NCBI GenBank assembly: GCA_963747375.1
Contig: CAVVFL010000013.1
Location: forward strand, 1-64,000
Length of the DNA stretch: 64,000 bases
Origin: Sva-07 sp963747375
GTDB lineage: Bacteria > Actinomycetota > Acidimicrobiia > Acidimicrobiales > Ilumatobacteraceae
Direction: 5' to 3'
The position numbers and the translations under genes were made by a program. Positions within the stretch are counted from its first letter, which is position 1, and every line of letters begins with the position of its first letter. This document shows positions 61,274 through 64,000 of this stretch, piece after piece. A model generated the notes under the pieces. The model saw nothing but the letters and a program-made list of their open reading frames with translations, searched no databases and was not told the DNA's origin.

Positions 61274-61731
61274 ATGCCAACCCCGGCGACGCGACGGTTG
61301 ATGGTCCGCTGGGTGCCGTTCGTCGTGGTGATCGTGGTGAACACGGCCGTGTCGTTGTCGTCGTCGGTGACGCAGTGGTGGGCCGTGCAGAGCACACCTG
61401 GCACATCCAGGCTCCCGGCAGCGGCCGATGGTGTGCTGGAGGCGCGAGCGAATTCGTCCAACGCCGACGTCCACGCGGTCTTGTGGTTCGTGGCGGCCCT
61501 CGCGCTCGGTGTGGGCGATGCGGTCCGATGGCTGGCGCCGGCTGTTGGTGGCGGCCGCTGGGATTGTGGCTGTACACGGGCGTGCTCGAGATCGGTCAGC
61601 GTTGGGTGCCGACGCGCACCTCCCAGTGGATCGACCTCGTCGGCAATGCGCTGGGCATCATCGCCGGTCTCGCGGTGGGGTGCGGCGTGCTCGCAGCGGT
61701 GAGGCGGTTCAACGCCCGCCGAGGGCCGTGA
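61274..61731 (+). CDS. VanZ family membrane protein, one frameshift
   Basis: About 152 residues. Helices are WVPFVVVIVVNTAVSLS, DVHAVLWFVAALALGVGDAV, a middle helix ending LWLYTGVLEIGQRW and NALGIIAGLAVGCGVLAAV. The VLEIGQRWVPTRTSQWIDLVGNALGIIAG block is the VanZ signature (E-x-x-Q...D-x-x-x-N). A frame change near 61550 is needed. VanZ confers teicoplanin resistance in one system, but most family members have unknown envelope roles. Confidence 0.82.
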
Positions 61732-61750
61732 GCCGAGCGGCGCGAAGCGG

Positions 61751-62729
<979 letters not shown>

Positions 62730-62844
62730 CGTTCGGCCGTCTCCTGCCTGTCGGGTGTGGGTCGGGCCTGCTCGGGCACGCGGTCGCCATGGTATGGGAG
62801 TGGCGTCCGCGGGCTCGGGATGACGCAGCGGCGTCGTGAGCGGC

Positions 62845-63732
62845 TCAGGCGGGGGCGTTCGCCCACGGTTCGATCGTGAGCCCTGTGCACCGGTCGTTGA
62901 TCAGGTTGCGGAGTCGGCCGTGTTCGCTCTCGTCCATCGACATCGACCAGCGGGCTTTGACGGCGATCCAGTCGGCGACGTACTGGCAGACGGAGTCGTC
63001 GTCGGGGAGCCAGTTCGACGGGTCGCGGTCGCCTTTGGAGCGGTTCGAGGTGGAGGCGACGGCGACGAGTGTGCGTCCGTCGGTCAGGTCGTTGGCGTAG
63101 GCGATGCGGCGTTCTGGTGTCCACGCCCATGCTCCGGAGTCCCAGGTCTCCTTCAGTGAGACGAGGTGATCGACGTCGAGTTGTGTGGGGTCGTCGGTCT
63201 CGGTGTTGTCGTAGGCGCTGAACCACGAGCCGGGGTCGGGGAGGCATCCCGAGGTCTGTCCGTCGTTGCCGGTGAGCGACTCGGACCGGAGGACTTCCTC
63301 CCGGGTGTCGCAGCCGTCGTTGTCGGCGTCGATCCAGACAGCGAAGAGTTCCGGTTGTAGCCGCCGGAGCGGTTCTCGAGTTCGACCGGGATCGTCTCGA
63401 GGAGTTGTCGGGCATCGAGCCCAGGTGTTGCGGGCGCTGTCGGCACGTCGTCGGTGGTCGGGGAGGGAGCGGCCGTCGCTGCGGGCGTCGCCGGCAGGTC
63501 GGTGGTGGTCGGTGCTGTCGTCGTGGTCGGTGGACGTCGTCGGTGGAGTGGTCGGTGTCGTAGTGGGGATCGTTGATCCTGGTGTCGTGTTCTGTGCGGA
63601 CTTCGCGTCGTTGGCGAACACGAACGACGCCGTCACTCCGGCGGTGAGGATGAGTGCGACGGCGACGGCGATGTGTTTCCGTGTGCTCCAGCGATGCGAG
63701 TCAGCGATCCATTGTCGGATGCGCAATGCCAC
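62845..63732 (-). CDS. Secreted HNH nuclease-like protein (DUF1524/GmrSD C-terminal type), frameshifted linker
   Basis: About 296 residues. Signal helix IAVAVALILTAGVTASFVFA, a Thr/Pro/Asp-rich linker (STIPTTTPTTPPTTSTDHDD), then a nuclease domain: WIDADNDGCDTREEVL, QLDVDHLVSLKETWDSGAWAWTPERRIAYANDL and LVAVASTSNRSKGDRDPSNWLP, with the DH-N-N pattern of DUF1524 HNH enzymes. Cys pairs suggest disulfides outside the cell. Two frame changes between 63300 and 63530 are needed around the linker; the GTG start is at 63732. Directly preceded on the same strand by an Excalibur-domain gene. Confidence 0.8.
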   Translation of the reverse strand: MALRIRQWIADSHRWSTRKHIAVAVALILTAGVTASFVFANDAKSAQNTTPGSTIPTTTPTTPPTTSTDHDDSTDHHRPAGDARSDGRSLPDHRRRADSARNTWARCPTTPRDDPGRTREPLRRLQPELFAVWIDADNDGCDTREEVLRSESLTGNDGQTSGCLPDPGSWFSAYDNTETDDPTQLDVDHLVSLKETWDSGAWAWTPERRIAYANDLTDGRTLVAVASTSNRSKGDRDPSNWLPDDDSVCQYVADWIAVKARWSMSMDESEHGRLRNLINDRCTGLTIEPWANAPA

Positions 63733-63735
63733 GAT

Positions 63736-64000
63736 CTATTCGCAGACGATTCCGTCGCTGTCGGCGTCGCGGTACCACGAGTACTCGGGGTCTTGTCCCT
63801 GGTAGTAGGGGCCGGCGCCGTGAGCCTTGGCTTCCTTGCAGGTGCCGTAGTCGGGGTCGAGCGCAGCCACTGCGACAGGTGGCGGAGGTGGTGGTGCGGT
63901 CGTGGGTGGCAGCGTCGGAGCGGGCGTCGTGGGTGGCAGTGTTGGCGCCGGGGTCGTCGGCGGCAGTGTGGGTGCCGCTGTGGTGGGTGGTGCGGTGGTC
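63736..64000 (-). CDS. Excalibur calcium-binding domain protein, C-terminal part (5' end outside window)
   Basis: The frame is open at the right window edge. Visible part: a Thr/Pro linker with repeated PTLPPTTPA units, then one Excalibur domain, DYGTCKEAKAHGAGPYYQG and WYRDADSDGIVCE (the paired Cys and the DxDxDGxxCE calcium loop) at the very C-terminus. Such domains end many secreted nucleases and surface proteins. Its TAG is 3 bp from the start of the HNH nuclease gene, so the two are probably cotranscribed and may work together outside the cell. Confidence 0.85.
   Translation of the reverse strand, partial: TTAPPTTAAPTLPPTTPAPTLPPTTPAPTLPPTTAPPPPPPVAVAALDPDYGTCKEAKAHGAGPYYQGQDPEYSWYRDADSDGIVCE

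Overview
The window is high-GC DNA with actinobacterial gene content and order, most like an Acidimicrobiia/Ilumatobacter-type genome (inferred from gene families, LPxTG anchoring, GC and promoter style; no database search was possible). A long central stretch keeps the conserved actinobacterial housekeeping block: divIC/ftsB, eno, mazG, a SurA-like lipoprotein, mfd, pth, rplY, prs, glmU with tRNA-Gln, ispE, rsmA, an rpfB-position protein, tatD, metG and rsmI. Two tiny ribosomal protein genes (bS22 at 27867 and bL37 at 46132) support the actinobacterial assignment.

Layout. 1-3.3 kb: end of a DUF2855 gene, then a methyltransferase / UPF0104 flippase / DPM1-like glycosyltransferase operon. 3.3-12.3 kb: a CO-dehydrogenase-like molybdenum hydroxylase operon (S-L-M order), a potassium-channel/HAD/membrane-protein operon, an HD-domain protein and a second, solitary molybdenum hydroxylase large subunit. 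12.3-36.5 kb: the housekeeping block, interrupted by three similar proline-rich membrane proteins and by a DUF559 nuclease gene bounded by palindromes. 36.6-46.9 kb: FetAB-like ABC exporter, acyl-CoA dehydrogenase, TPP enzyme, ychF, a second palindrome-bounded DUF559 nuclease, PHP protein, beta-lactamase-fold hydrolase, bL37 and a VOC protein. 46.9-57.3 kb: a cell-surface region with an LPxTG/VaFE adhesin, an HNH/DUF222 protein, a lipoprotein, a metzincin-type protease with a Thr/Pro linker, a collagen-like secreted protein and a decayed ABC solute-binding lipoprotein. 57.4-64 kb: GDP-L-fucose genes (fcl, gmd) split by vapBC and a second DUF222/HNH gene, then VanZ, a secreted HNH nuclease and an Excalibur-domain protein.

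Two things cut across the window. First, roughly 25 genes, including essential ones (eno, mfd, glmU, ychF), need one or more single-base frame corrections, while about 30 are intact. The likely cause is indel error in the assembly, so those coordinates describe the inferred whole gene. Second, intergenic hairpins are abundant and fall into families: A (outer CCGAAATTCTCCTC arms with a GCGCGC inner palindrome), B (GCAGTTCTCTGCGGAAT arms), C (GGTGCCAGGCACC core), D (GGGGTCnGACCCC core with unrelated outer stems) and a single E. Families A and B each bracket one DUF559/AbiEi-N-terminal nuclease gene in a unit of about 1.1 kb; this nuclease-palindrome pairing is the best candidate here for an undescribed system.

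Expression signals: many start codons carry a TAnnnT -10 box 6-7 nt upstream with no room for a leader (eno, metG, ispE, the K+ channel, thioesterase, PHP, acyl-CoA dehydrogenase, beta-lactamase-fold gene, vanZ). This suggests widespread leaderless mRNAs. Genes within operons typically overlap by ATGA, GTGA or TGATG.
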